A stretch of 64,000 bases of DNA from positions 1-64,000 of the forward strand of contig CACEXK010000004.1 in NCBI GenBank assembly GCA_902563505.1, read 5' to 3'. This DNA is from an uncultured Alphaproteobacteria bacterium. Its GTDB lineage: Bacteria; Pseudomonadota; Alphaproteobacteria; Methylaequorales; Methylaequoraceae. Positions 8,434 through 17,563 of this stretch are shown here, one piece after another. Numbering within the stretch: position 1 is the first letter of the stretch; each line of letters opens with the position of its first letter. The position numbers and the translations under genes are program-made. Below the pieces are notes generated by a model. That model did no database searches, was not told the DNA's origin, and saw only the letters and a list, made by a program, of their open reading frames with translations.

Positions 8434-10978
8434 TTATTTCTTTCATCGAGAGTGTTTTTTTAATCTGACTAATTAAATCTTCTAGCAACTCTGTTTTATC
8501 AATTTTCAAACCATATTGATTTCTGAGATGAAAACTATCTTCCACAAAATCTCCATTGGTAGATATTTTTGCCATTGAAATTTTTAAATTATTTTTTATT
8601 AAAACATTTGATATTTCATAAAGCAAACCTGGCCTATCATTAGTTATCACTTCTAGTATGGTATATGTTGATGATGAATTATTATCTATTGTTACATCAT
8701 TTTTTTCTCTAATTATTTTATTTTTAGAGGAAAGAAAGGTGACTTTTGGTGATTTTTTTCCTAAACCAAACTCTTGAATTTTTTTTTTTAATGAAGAAAT
8801 TTTTTCCTGAAGATCTTTTTCTGATTTTTTATAATTTATGTACGACAATTTAAATGTATCAATTACTGTTCCATCGTCAAATGTAAATATTCTAGATTCA
8901 AAAATTGAAATATTCTCTGACATAAAAATTATAATTAAATCTAAAAAGAGGGAGGGTCTATCATTTGTAACAATTGTTAATTCTAAGAAATTATCTTCTT
9001 CGAATTTTTTTATTTGAAAGTCAAAGTTCTTTATTTTTTTTCCATTTGAAAAAAAATACTTAATTTGAAACGAAATAGACTCTGGGCTTTGTAATAACCA
9101 GTAATTTGGATAAGTAATTTTTGAGAATTCTTCAATTTCACTTTTTTTAGGAGATGATTTTAATTTTCTAACTCCTTTTTTTATTAAAGAAATTTTTTGG
9201 TTTAAACTTTTATTTTCCATTGGTTTTGAAATTTCTTTTTCAACTTTTTCGAATAATTTTTTGAGTAAACTCGACTTCCAGTTGTTCCATATTCCCTGAT
9301 CTACTGCAGATATATCCGCTACAGTTAAAAGAAATAAAGACCTTAATCTGTCTAAATTTTCTATATTCTCAGATGTCTTTTTTATAATTGAATAATCTTC
9401 AATATCTTTTTTGAAAGCTACCTCACTCAGGATTAAATGATTTTTTATTAGCCAAGATGTTTCTTTTATCACAGTTTTTTTTTCATTTAATCTGGTTAAA
9501 ATTTTTTCAGCTAAAGTGGCTCCTTTTAAATTATGTTCTCCAGAATAACCTTTGCCAATATCATGTAGAAGCGCAGCATAAAACAGTGGTTTTTTATCAA
9601 ATCTCTCTGAAAAAATTATTTTCGAAAATGAATAATTTTTTTTACTAACTCTCTTTTTAATATCTTTTAAAATATTAATAGCCTTCAATGTGTGTTGACC
9701 AACCGTTAATGCATGAAATCTATCAAATTGAGTTAAATTACTGATTCTTTTAAATTCGGGTATAATTTTTGATAATAAACCTACATCATTTATTTCCATA
9801 AATTTTTCTTGATTTTGAGAAAAGAAAATTTTTTTAAAGATTTCTATGTTAAATTTCGAGAATAAAACATTATTATTAATTTTATTTAAATTATTAGAGA
9901 TATCTCTAAAATCACTAAAATTTATAGAGCCAGATAAGGTGTTTTTCATAAACTTATCATTTAATTTTTTTAAATCTTGTCTTTTTTTAGGCTGCGATTT
10001 TTTTTTAAAATCAGCATCTAAAACATTTACAATTACCTTAGCCAAATTTCTTGTAATCGTGATCTGTTCAAAATAATCTCTCATCATATCTTCTACTTGA
10101 GAGTTAAGTATTTTGGTTGATTTTTTTTTCTCGATTTTTTCTGCAATTAATTCCTGATAGTCAAAAGTAAGCTTTTCATTTGATCTTTCACTCAAATAAT
10201 GAAGAAAACATCTTATTGTTAATAAAAACTGTTGTGCATTTTTAAATTTTTTTTTTTCTATGGAACTCAAAAAGTCTAAATAATTTATTGTATTTTTTTT
10301 TTTATAAATCTGAAATATTTTAAGACACCAAATTATTAAGTTTAAATCTCTTATTGATCCTTCACTTTCCTTAATATTAGGTTCATTTCTGAAATAATTG
10401 TAATTTGTTTCATTGATTTTTTTTTTTCTCTCATTAATTTTTTCGCCCAAAAAAACACCACTGTTGCTTGAAACATATTCAAAGTATGCCTTCATTATTT
10501 TTTTGAATGCCATTCTTGATCCACTTATAATTCTTGCATCAAGCATTGAGGTTTTTATCACATGATCTTTTTTAGAAAATTCCATTACCTCTTCCGAAGA
10601 TCTGACCGCATAACCAATTTTCAATTTTAGGTCCCAAAGAGGATATAGAAGAAACTTTACAAAATTTTCTAGTTTATTTGAGTCAATTTTCCCATAATAA
10701 ATAAATAAAAGGTCAATGTCAGAGAATGGAGCTAGTTGTCTTCGTCCATAACCGCCAACAGCACAAATTAAAAAACTTCTTGTAATTTTTCCGTATTCCT
10801 CTTGAAGTTTTTCAAATAATTTTTTTATTAAATAATCTATGGCATTCGAATTTTCTTCACAATTGAGTTGTCCTGATTTTTGTTTAAAAAAATTTTTTTT
10901 GATTTTTTTTCTTTTTTTTTCAAATTCATTTTTAAGAAACTCAATGGTATCTGATTGGCCGATTTTTTTTTTTTTCAT
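8423..10978 (-). CDS. glnD: Bifunctional [protein-PII] uridylyltransferase/uridylyl-removing enzyme
   Basis: GlnD senses glutamine and adds or removes UMP on PII proteins, controlling nitrogen assimilation. Domains in order: nucleotidyltransferase (GGYGRRQLAPFSDIDLLFI, about residues 75-93, with the G-x-D-x-D-type metal site SDIDL), a GlnD-specific helical region, an HD hydrolase domain (LLHDIGKGYSGEH, about 470), and two C-terminal ACT domains (around FLELTIVTNDRPSLFLDL and TILEVITNDRPGLLYEI). Length 851 is close to the usual 850-950. It ends where murJ begins and starts at the mutS stop (TAATG). Long T/A tracts on its coding strand give lysine-rich stretches. Confidence 0.96.
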   Translation of the reverse strand: MKKKKIGQSDTIEFLKNEFEKKRKKIKKNFFKQKSGQLNCEENSNAIDYLIKKLFEKLQEEYGKITRSFLICAVGGYGRRQLAPFSDIDLLFIYYGKIDSNKLENFVKFLLYPLWDLKLKIGYAVRSSEEVMEFSKKDHVIKTSMLDARIISGSRMAFKKIMKAYFEYVSSNSGVFLGEKINERKKKINETNYNYFRNEPNIKESEGSIRDLNLIIWCLKIFQIYKKKNTINYLDFLSSIEKKKFKNAQQFLLTIRCFLHYLSERSNEKLTFDYQELIAEKIEKKKSTKILNSQVEDMMRDYFEQITITRNLAKVIVNVLDADFKKKSQPKKRQDLKKLNDKFMKNTLSGSINFSDFRDISNNLNKINNNVLFSKFNIEIFKKIFFSQNQEKFMEINDVGLLSKIIPEFKRISNLTQFDRFHALTVGQHTLKAINILKDIKKRVSKKNYSFSKIIFSERFDKKPLFYAALLHDIGKGYSGEHNLKGATLAEKILTRLNEKKTVIKETSWLIKNHLILSEVAFKKDIEDYSIIKKTSENIENLDRLRSLFLLTVADISAVDQGIWNNWKSSLLKKLFEKVEKEISKPMENKSLNQKISLIKKGVRKLKSSPKKSEIEEFSKITYPNYWLLQSPESISFQIKYFFSNGKKIKNFDFQIKKFEEDNFLELTIVTNDRPSLFLDLIIIFMSENISIFESRIFTFDDGTVIDTFKLSYINYKKSEKDLQEKISSLKKKIQEFGLGKKSPKVTFLSSKNKIIREKNDVTIDNNSSSTYTILEVITNDRPGLLYEISNVLIKNNLKISMAKISTNGDFVEDSFHLRNQYGLKIDKTELLEDLISQIKKTLSMKEINVS

Positions 10979-13656
10979 TAATTTTTTATATAATTTTTTT
11001 TTAATGTATAAAGAATATCTAATGAATCTTTCGGTGATAAATTATCCAGATCAAGTTTTTTTATTTCTGTTACAAGCTTGGTATAATCGCTATTAGAATC
11101 TTTTGATTTTACTTCTTTTAAATTATTTTCTTTAATTTGAATTGATTTTTTTTTATTCAAATTAATTAATATATCTTTGGCTCTTGTTATTATTTTTCTA
11201 TTTATTCCTGCAAGATTAGCCACATGGATACCGAATGACCCTTCAGATATTCCATCAATAACTTTATAGTGAAAAATTACTTCATCTTCCCATTTTTTTA
11301 TTTCCAAAGTTTTATTCTGAATTTGTGTAAATTTTTCATTCATTCTACACAAATCTTTGTAATGAGTAGAAAAAAGTGTTAAGCATTTTATTTCTTTACA
11401 GATATATTCTAAAACAGAATAAGCAATGGCAAGTCCATCCTCAGTAGCTGTACCTCTGCCAAGCTCGTCAAGAATTACTAGTGAAGAGGTTGTAGCTTGA
11501 TCAACTATTCTCGATGTCTCAACCATTTCCATCATAAAAGTAGACATTCCTAGCGATAAATTATCTGATGCTCCAATTCTGGTGAAAATTTTGTCAAATA
11601 TTCCAATTTTTGCTGATTCAGCAGGAACATAACATCCAATTTGATTTAAAATTACTATCAAAGCAGTTTGCCTTAAAAAAGTGCTTTTTCCTGCCATATT
11701 TGGTCCTGTCATCAACCAAACACTGTTTTTTTTGTTCAAAAGAGAGTTGTTTGGTGTAAATTCAATTCCTTCTTTTTCTAAGCTCTCTTCAACTACAGGG
11801 TGTCTTCCATTAGTAATATTAATAAGAGTTTCATCACTTATTTCAGGCCTTGAATAATTTTTTTTTGCAGATAAATCTGCAAAATTAGTCATAACATCGA
11901 TATATGAAATAATCTTTGATATTTTGCTTATTTCTTCACCAAATTTTAAAATTTCATCAATAATTTCTGAATAAATTATTGATTCTAGTTTAATAGATTC
12001 CAATTCAGAATTTTCAATTTCCAAGGATATTGATTTTAACTCGTCTGTTTGGAATCTTGAGCTATTTAGAGTATTTTGGATTGGATTGAAAGTTATTCTC
12101 TGGGATTCATGAAGTTTTGGTGAATTTTTATTACTTACCTCAATAAAGTATCCATGAATATTATTAAACTTAATTTTAAGGTTATTTACCTTAGTTTCAA
12201 AAATATATTTTTCTTGTAAGGCTAATATTTGGTTTTTACCTTTTTTCTTAATGTTTCTCAAATCATCGAGTTTTTTACTTACATTGATTTTTATGACCCC
12301 ACCCTCAGATAAATTTATTGGTGGTGTTTCATTTATTTTTTTTTCTATTAAATTTTTAATATTCATCACATTTTTTAATAAATCATTGTGAGGGATCAAT
12401 TTTAATAGTTTTTGATTTTTTGATTTTTCAATCTCAGCAAATATTTCCTCAGATGTATTGATGAAATTACTTATTAAGATTAAATCTTTTGGATTATTTG
12501 TTTTTGCTGAGATTCTTGACATTGTTCTTTCTAAATCAGGTAAACCTGTTAAAAGCTTTATTATATCTTTAAGAAATTCTATTTTGGATATAAATGACTC
12601 TATTAAATCGTGTCTTTCTTTTATCTCATTTTTTTTTTTCAGAGGTGATTTTAAAAAATCTCTCAAAAGCCTTGCCCCACTTGCAGTTCTTGTGTGATCG
12701 ATTATATAGATTAAACTTCCTTTTTTTTGGCCATCATAACTTTGAAAAAGCTCTAAACTCTTTTGTGAAAACATATCAATTTGCATGAAATGATTTTGAT
12801 TGATTATTTCCAGATTTTTAATATTTGGAATGTTTTTTTTTTGTGTCAATTCCAGATAATTTAACAATGCTCCTATTGTTGAAATATCCACATTTGTCAA
12901 ATCACCTAAAGATTCAATTTTAGATTTGTTAAAAAATGTTTTTATTTTCGTCTCATTATTTTTCAAATCATAGAAAGATTCGGGTATTATTGATATGTAC
13001 TTTTCAAAAACCTTAAATTTATTTTTCAAAAATTCTGATTGCTTCAAGTTTTCTGAAACTATTATTTCACCTGGTTCAACTTTATGAATTACCTCTTGTA
13101 AATCCTGAAGAATGTTTTCACCCTTAACTCTTTGAAGCTTTATTTCCCCGTTAGTCATATCAATCCATGCAAGGGAAATATCACCTTTTTTGAAATTTAG
13201 ACTTAATAAATTGTTATGATTCTTGGATTCAAGAAGAGATTCTTCAAGTATAGTTCCAGGTGTGATAATCCTAACCACATCTCTTTTAAAAATTTTTTGA
13301 CTCTTTTTAAAATCTTGCTCACCTTCCTCTAATTGTTCGGCTATTGCAACCTTAAATCCTGACTTTATAAGTCGAGATAAGTATGTTTGAGAAGAATGAA
13401 CTGGCACACCACACATTGGAATGTCTAATCCATTAGCCTTTCCTCTTTTAGTTAATGCAATCCCCAGACTTGAGGCAGCAATTTTTGCATCTTCAAAAAA
13501 CAATTCATAGAAATCTCCCATTCGGTAGAATAGTAAGTATTCTTTGTGTCTTCCCTTTACCTCAAGGTACTGTGCCATCATAGGTGTAGGCTTATCTAAA
13601 GCCTCACTTTTTTTTGTATTTGATAAACCTTTTATATCTGGTTGTTTTAATTTCAT
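10978..13656 (-). CDS. mutS: DNA mismatch repair protein MutS
   Basis: A full-length MutS (892 residues) that binds mismatches and recruits MutL. The mismatch-reading motif is present in LLFYRMGDFYELFFEDA near residue 50. The ATPase domain shows Walker A GPNMAGKSTFLRQ and Walker B VILDELGRGTATEDG, followed by the FSTHYKDL signature. It is the first gene of the minus-strand mutS-glnD-murJ-trpS run and is divergent from phoR with 39 bp between starts. In a genome with very long homopolymers, mismatch repair is directly relevant to slippage stability. Confidence 0.97.
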   Translation of the reverse strand: MKLKQPDIKGLSNTKKSEALDKPTPMMAQYLEVKGRHKEYLLFYRMGDFYELFFEDAKIAASSLGIALTKRGKANGLDIPMCGVPVHSSQTYLSRLIKSGFKVAIAEQLEEGEQDFKKSQKIFKRDVVRIITPGTILEESLLESKNHNNLLSLNFKKGDISLAWIDMTNGEIKLQRVKGENILQDLQEVIHKVEPGEIIVSENLKQSEFLKNKFKVFEKYISIIPESFYDLKNNETKIKTFFNKSKIESLGDLTNVDISTIGALLNYLELTQKKNIPNIKNLEIINQNHFMQIDMFSQKSLELFQSYDGQKKGSLIYIIDHTRTASGARLLRDFLKSPLKKKNEIKERHDLIESFISKIEFLKDIIKLLTGLPDLERTMSRISAKTNNPKDLILISNFINTSEEIFAEIEKSKNQKLLKLIPHNDLLKNVMNIKNLIEKKINETPPINLSEGGVIKINVSKKLDDLRNIKKKGKNQILALQEKYIFETKVNNLKIKFNNIHGYFIEVSNKNSPKLHESQRITFNPIQNTLNSSRFQTDELKSISLEIENSELESIKLESIIYSEIIDEILKFGEEISKISKIISYIDVMTNFADLSAKKNYSRPEISDETLINITNGRHPVVEESLEKEGIEFTPNNSLLNKKNSVWLMTGPNMAGKSTFLRQTALIVILNQIGCYVPAESAKIGIFDKIFTRIGASDNLSLGMSTFMMEMVETSRIVDQATTSSLVILDELGRGTATEDGLAIAYSVLEYICKEIKCLTLFSTHYKDLCRMNEKFTQIQNKTLEIKKWEDEVIFHYKVIDGISEGSFGIHVANLAGINRKIITRAKDILINLNKKKSIQIKENNLKEVKSKDSNSDYTKLVTEIKKLDLDNLSPKDSLDILYTLKKNYIKN

Positions 13657-13695
13657 TTTTCTTTAACATTAACATTCTATCATTTAAACATTTCT

Positions 13696-14961
13696 ATGTT
13701 TGTTCATAAAGACATAATTATCGTATTCGTATTTATAGTACTAATATGTTTTATCTTCATCTTGCTTTTCTTAAAAGATTTGAGAAGTGTAGTTAAAAGT
13801 TTACAGAATTTTTCCGGCAAACCCTTAAGAAGCTCGCGCTTATTTTTTTTTAAATTATTTGAACCTATTATTTTCAACTTAAACACTATCTTAAAAAAAT
13901 ATCAGGATAACTATCGTATTGAACAATTAAGAGTGTTTTTCTTTAATTATTTTTTTAAAAACTTTCCAGACCCACTTTTAATTATTGATCAAAGACTTCA
14001 GGTCATTGAGTTTAACTCTGCCAGTGCAGACTTATTGGGGGAAGGCATTAAGAGTCAAAATATTTTCTCTGTATTACGAATTCCCGAATTAGGCGATCTT
14101 ATCGATGAATCACAAAAAAGACAAAAGCCTCTGGAAGCAGAAGTAAATCTTATTTACCCTTCAGAGAGAATTTTTAAAATCTGGATATCTGGAAGTAGGG
14201 ATGTTGGTAAAAACAAACTGAATTTTATAAGACTTTTTGATACAACTGCAGAACACAACCTTCAAAATCTCCAAAAAGACTTTATTGCCAATGCAAGCCA
14301 TGAGCTTAAAACTCCCATTTCTGTAATTATTGGTTATTGTGAAACCCTTCTTTCAGAAAAAAATACTAAAAATGATGTCAAAGAAAAATTCTTAAAAACA
14401 ATGGCTAATGAAGCTGAAAGAATGTCTAGACTTGTTAATGAATTATTGTCTTTATCCAGAATTGAAAGGACTGAATTTAGTCCTCCGGAAGATAAAGTTG
14501 ATCTAAACAAAGTCCTTAAAGAAGTTGAGAAAATTTGTATCGATAGAAAATTATTTAAAAAAATTAAGTGTAAGTTTTCATATTTAAAGAAAGGTGTTTT
14601 CGTAATAGGAGATGAATCTGAGCTTAAGCAAGTGTTTTTCAATATAATTGAAAATGCAATCAGACATAGTCAGTCAAAAAAACCGATTGAAGTGAAAATC
14701 AAACAAGCTAAAGACAATATCACTTTAATTTTTGAAGATTTTGGGATTGGAGTTGCTAATCAGAATATTCCTCTATTAACAAAAAGATTTTTTAGAGTTG
14801 ACCCATCGCGCTCAAGAGATACTGGGAATACTGGGCTTGGTTTATCAATTGTTAAACATATACTAAATCGGCATAATGCAAACTTTCAAATTGAGTCTGA
14901 AATTGGTAAAGGTTCAAAGTTTTTAGTTACATTCAATAATAAGAAACCAAGTCTTTACTAA
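13696..14961 (+). CDS. phoR: Phosphate-regulon sensor histidine kinase PhoR
   Basis: Inner-membrane sensor kinase that phosphorylates PhoB when phosphate is scarce. The 421-residue protein has an N-terminal hydrophobic anchor (about 7-27), a PAS domain (PDPLLIIDQRLQVIEFNSASADLLG, about 91-115), a HisKA H-box (FIANASHELKTPISVIIGY, His202) and a HATPase domain (ENAIRHS; EDFGIGVANQNI; GLGLSIVKHIL). The PhoR assignment rests on this architecture and on the pst/pho genes that follow. It is separated from phoB by more than 8 kb, with the porin, fae-like and pst genes between. Confidence 0.88.
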   Translation: MFVHKDIIIVFVFIVLICFIFILLFLKDLRSVVKSLQNFSGKPLRSSRLFFFKLFEPIIFNLNTILKKYQDNYRIEQLRVFFFNYFFKNFPDPLLIIDQRLQVIEFNSASADLLGEGIKSQNIFSVLRIPELGDLIDESQKRQKPLEAEVNLIYPSERIFKIWISGSRDVGKNKLNFIRLFDTTAEHNLQNLQKDFIANASHELKTPISVIIGYCETLLSEKNTKNDVKEKFLKTMANEAERMSRLVNELLSLSRIERTEFSPPEDKVDLNKVLKEVEKICIDRKLFKKIKCKFSYLKKGVFVIGDESELKQVFFNIIENAIRHSQSKKPIEVKIKQAKDNITLIFEDFGIGVANQNIPLLTKRFFRVDPSRSRDTGNTGLGLSIVKHILNRHNANFQIESEIGKGSKFLVTFNNKKPSLY

Positions 14962-14980
14962 AAATATTTTTTTCTTTTTT

Positions 14981-15009
14981 TTGTAATCTTTTTGTAACTT
15001 AATTGTCAC
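14981..15009 (+). promoter_or_regulatory. Pho box with three 11-bp-spaced half-sites upstream of the porin
   Basis: Three direct-repeat half-sites occur at exact 11-bp intervals: TTGTAAT (14981), TTGTAAC (14992) and TTGTCAC (15003), separated by 4-bp spacers. This matches the PhoB binding pattern of 7-bp CTGTCAT-like repeats with AT-rich 4-bp spacers. It lies 58 bp before the porin ATG, with an AAGAGGA ribosome-binding site at 15056-15062. The site predicts PhoB activation of the porin under phosphate limitation. Confidence 0.8.
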
Positions 15010-15067
15010 ATTTCAAACTTACCCTCTTAATTATTAATTAATAACTTTAATCAACAAGAGGAAATAT

Positions 15068-16525
15068 ATGAACAAATATCTTGCTTATACTCCAGTTATG
15101 TTAGCTGTGGGTTTTTTTAACAATGTTAAAGCCCAAAATTATGACAAACAGATTGATGCGCTTCAAAATGAGCTTCTTAAAATGAAACAAGAAATGAACA
15201 ATGGTTCTGATAAAAGCAAGGCCTACTTTAAAAAAGGTAAAGGGCTTTCAATAAAAAGCAATGACGGGAAGTACAGTTTTCAAATTAAAGGAAGATTAAT
15301 GTACGACATTGCTGCAATTGTTGATGCCGAGAAAACCGTTAATGGTGTATCATCAGATTATTCAAGTAGTGCTTCAAACGATACAGAAGGTTTCGGATCA
15401 GAATTTAGAAGAATTAGATTTACACTTAAAGGTGAAGTAGGAAATGGCTGGGGGTTTGCATTCCAGCCAGATTTTGGAGATTCGCCAGATATGGGTTCAG
15501 ATAGATCTGTTGTTTTCAAAGATGCTCATATATATAAAAAAATAAAAGGTTTTGGTAAAATAACTATTGGTAACCACAAAGTTGCCGGTGGTATGTATGA
15601 AAACACAAGTTCTAATGCATTAGTTTTCAATGAGCGTCCTATGCATAATGAATTAATGAACTTTGGGAATAGAACTGGAATAGGCTATGACACGAATGGT
15701 GTGTTCGGGAATACTTTTCATGGCAGAGCCTCATTGTTTTCTGGAACCGAGTCAGCTTTCGAACAAGGAATTAATATGGGAGATGCATCATCAACATCAC
15801 ATGAGCTTTATGGTTCAAGTGTTGCTGGTCAATACACATTCATAGATGAAAAAGAAATGAAAGCTATGGTTGGTTTTCACTATGGATACCTGAATCTAAG
15901 AGGGGAGGCTAGCACAACTGGTTATGACACTGCAAGTGCTTACATAAATGGTGTTCATACTATTTTAGATAAAGCAATAGACTTAGGAAACTGGGATACA
16001 ACAACCCCTAATCTTGAAAGTTTTCAGTTTTACGGACCTCAAGCTTTGTTTTTATACAAAAATTTCTTACTTATGGGTGAATACCAAAAAGGTTTCTATG
16101 AATTAGAAAAAGTTACTGGAAATGCTCAAGAAGAAGACTATGACATTCATGGATGGTCCATTGGTGGCCTATGGACGATAAGCGGTGAACAAATGAAATA
16201 CTCTGGGAAAAAGGGTAAAATTGGTGGTTTAAAATGCAAGAGACATTGTACTCAACTTAAGTTCCAATATCAATATGCTGATGCTGTTGATAGACCATCA
16301 AAAGCTGGTGTTACAGGTCCATTCAGAGATGATGGTGGTCAAGGTCGTGTATACAAAGGTGGTATAAATCATTATTTTAATTCGAATGTCAGAATTATGC
16401 TTGAATATGCCTATGGTGATTATTCCTATGATGATGCAATTGCCGAAGACACCACAAACGGCTTTGGTGAAAATGGTAGCTCTGAGGTTTCTACAGTAGA
16501 AGCCAGACTTCATCTAAAATGGTAA
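15068..16525 (+). CDS. Phosphate-selective porin (OprP/OprO family)
   Basis: An outer-membrane beta-barrel of 485 residues. The signal peptide is MNKYLAYTPVMLAVGFFNNVKAQ, followed by a short coiled-coil region (QIDALQNELLKMKQEM) and then SFQIKGRLMYD, the typical opening of Porin_O_P barrels. The protein ends in an aromatic residue (ARLHLKW), the outer-membrane assembly signal. The Pho box upstream and the pst operon downstream support a role in phosphate entry. GC content looks somewhat higher and lysine content lower than in neighbours, common for abundant surface proteins. A KCKRHC pair of cysteines near residue 395 is unusual for a porin and might form a loop disulfide. Confidence 0.88.
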   Translation: MNKYLAYTPVMLAVGFFNNVKAQNYDKQIDALQNELLKMKQEMNNGSDKSKAYFKKGKGLSIKSNDGKYSFQIKGRLMYDIAAIVDAEKTVNGVSSDYSSSASNDTEGFGSEFRRIRFTLKGEVGNGWGFAFQPDFGDSPDMGSDRSVVFKDAHIYKKIKGFGKITIGNHKVAGGMYENTSSNALVFNERPMHNELMNFGNRTGIGYDTNGVFGNTFHGRASLFSGTESAFEQGINMGDASSTSHELYGSSVAGQYTFIDEKEMKAMVGFHYGYLNLRGEASTTGYDTASAYINGVHTILDKAIDLGNWDTTTPNLESFQFYGPQALFLYKNFLLMGEYQKGFYELEKVTGNAQEEDYDIHGWSIGGLWTISGEQMKYSGKKGKIGGLKCKRHCTQLKFQYQYADAVDRPSKAGVTGPFRDDGGQGRVYKGGINHYFNSNVRIMLEYAYGDYSYDDAIAEDTTNGFGENGSSEVSTVEARLHLKW

Positions 16526-16618
16526 TGGTATAAAAGTTGGTTTTCGTTTCCCCAATATAATTTAAAGAAGGTTCTGAGTATGGGCCCTTTTTTAAATTAA
16601 AAAATCGCTAAAATAATC

Positions 16619-16762
16619 CTAATTATATATTGTTTTTCCTTTCATAGAAGCATCAGATGTAAACCCATAAAAAGATTTAAATTTGGAAGCATTTTGTTTC
16701 AGGTGCTTATCAAGAAACTTCTTATCTTAGAAGTTGAATTCACCATTGATCGTATATATTTT
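16619..16762 (-). pseudogene. Possible decayed coding fragment
   Basis: Reading the minus strand in one frame gives KIYTINGEFNF, a TAA stop, then DKKFLDKHLKQNASKFKSFY, and on to a TAG at 16619. The same frame continues upstream with more protein-like sequence (AKRLFVQIMFRATKTKDLI) broken by TAA and TGA stops. The lysine, phenylalanine and asparagine content resembles real genes in this window. No intact start or full ORF remains and I do not recognise the family. It could be a degraded gene or chance composition in AT-rich DNA. Confidence 0.3.
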
Positions 16763-16872
16763 TCAGAGCATAGTTTATAAAAAAAAACAGCTTATAAGAT
16801 CCTTGGTTTTAGTGGCTCTGAACATTATTTGCACAAATAACCTTTTTGCAATCAAGCAATGCCTTTAATTAA

Positions 16873-16929
16873 TATGCATATGCACATAACATACTCGTCT
16901 TATTATGCAAATATTAGTGCATATACATA
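16873..16929. repeat. 13-bp inverted repeat immediately downstream of the fae-like gene
   Basis: Left arm TATGCATATGCAC (16873-16885) and right arm GTGCATATACATA (16917-16929) are complementary at 12 of 13 positions, with a 31-bp loop. A nested TATGCA-N8-TGCATA hairpin uses part of the loop and the right arm. The element ends two bases from the fae-like stop codon. It could be a 3' mRNA structure or a factor-independent transcription end, although no U-tract follows on the minus strand. Confidence 0.5.
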
Positions 16930-16930
16930 C

Positions 16931-17476
16931 TTATTTTCCATCTAAAGCATTTTGGTAGTATTTGTGAATTATAGAATCTTGATTTTCTAACAGCCAGTCA
17001 ATCGATGGCTCATCATTCATTGCTTTCTTAATTGCATTTGTAGTTGCTTTTCTATGGATATCAAAAAGAATTTTGTGGTCTAGATTTTTTTCTTTTGTGA
17101 CTATTGGATTTAACCATACAGATACAATTACACCCAATTCATTTGCCTTGTCTTTAGGAATGTATCCTTCTCTCACAGAATCAAGAACTCCATTAGCAAT
17201 AGCTCCTTGGACAGTTCCCATGAGAATGTTCGTATATTTATCATCTTTTACAGTAACTTTACTGACCATCAATGTTGCAGGTTTAACCATCACATCAGTA
17301 TTCATTATTGCTAAAACCTTTGTGTGACCTTTGATTTGATTCCCAATAAGGGTTGCAAAAGCTGTCCCAAATGGTCCGTTGAGGTGACCAATAACAACCT
17401 CAGGTTCTGCTGCAGTCCCAGGTGGACCTCCTGCTATAAGGGATTCGCCAACTTTCATTATAAAGTCATTACTCAT
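16931..17476 (-). CDS. Formaldehyde-activating enzyme (Fae)-like protein
   Basis: The 181-residue protein aligns without gaps to the Fae core as I remember it: GTAFATLIGNQIKGHTKVLAI, VKPATLMVSKVTVKD and EGYIPKDKANELGVIVSVWLNP match the Fae segments around NTLMFNKVTI and IIPADEADDLYVLVGVF. Classical Fae condenses formaldehyde with tetrahydromethanopterin. Here the family histidine of the AHIDL segment is replaced (AEPEV, Glu24), so classical chemistry is doubtful. It belongs to a Fae-like subgroup of unknown role. A strong AAAGGAGATATT ribosome-binding site precedes the ATG. It lies, reversed, between the porin and pstS; no other methanopterin gene is nearby. Confidence 0.8.
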   Translation of the reverse strand: MSNDFIMKVGESLIAGGPPGTAAEPEVVIGHLNGPFGTAFATLIGNQIKGHTKVLAIMNTDVMVKPATLMVSKVTVKDDKYTNILMGTVQGAIANGVLDSVREGYIPKDKANELGVIVSVWLNPIVTKEKNLDHKILFDIHRKATTNAIKKAMNDEPSIDWLLENQDSIIHKYYQNALDGK

Positions 17477-17563
17477 AATATCTCCTTTAATAATTGGTAA
17501 AAAGAAAGGGATGTTAGCTTAAATTCGCTTTTTTTACAATGTCGTCTGAAATTAACCTGTTAA

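Larger units (their letters stand above)
16526..16930. other. 405-bp intergenic region between the porin and fae-like genes
   Basis: This is the only gene-free stretch above 300 bp. It holds a possible decayed reading frame on the minus strand (16619-16762 and perhaps further), a short 7-bp hairpin AACTTCT-N6-AGAAGTT at 16716-16735, and a long 13-bp inverted repeat at 16873-16929 next to the fae-like stop codon. GGGCCC followed by T6 occurs at 16583-16594 but has no convincing stem, so I do not call a terminator. Confidence 0.6.

Noticed and set aside
8069-8476. 135-aa plus-strand ORF opposite murJ
   Set aside because: Shadow of the murJ N-terminal coding region; no protein family features.
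16583-16605. GGGCCC followed by T6 as a possible terminator
   Set aside because: There is no stable stem ahead of the T-tract; the only pairing is between the A and T runs.
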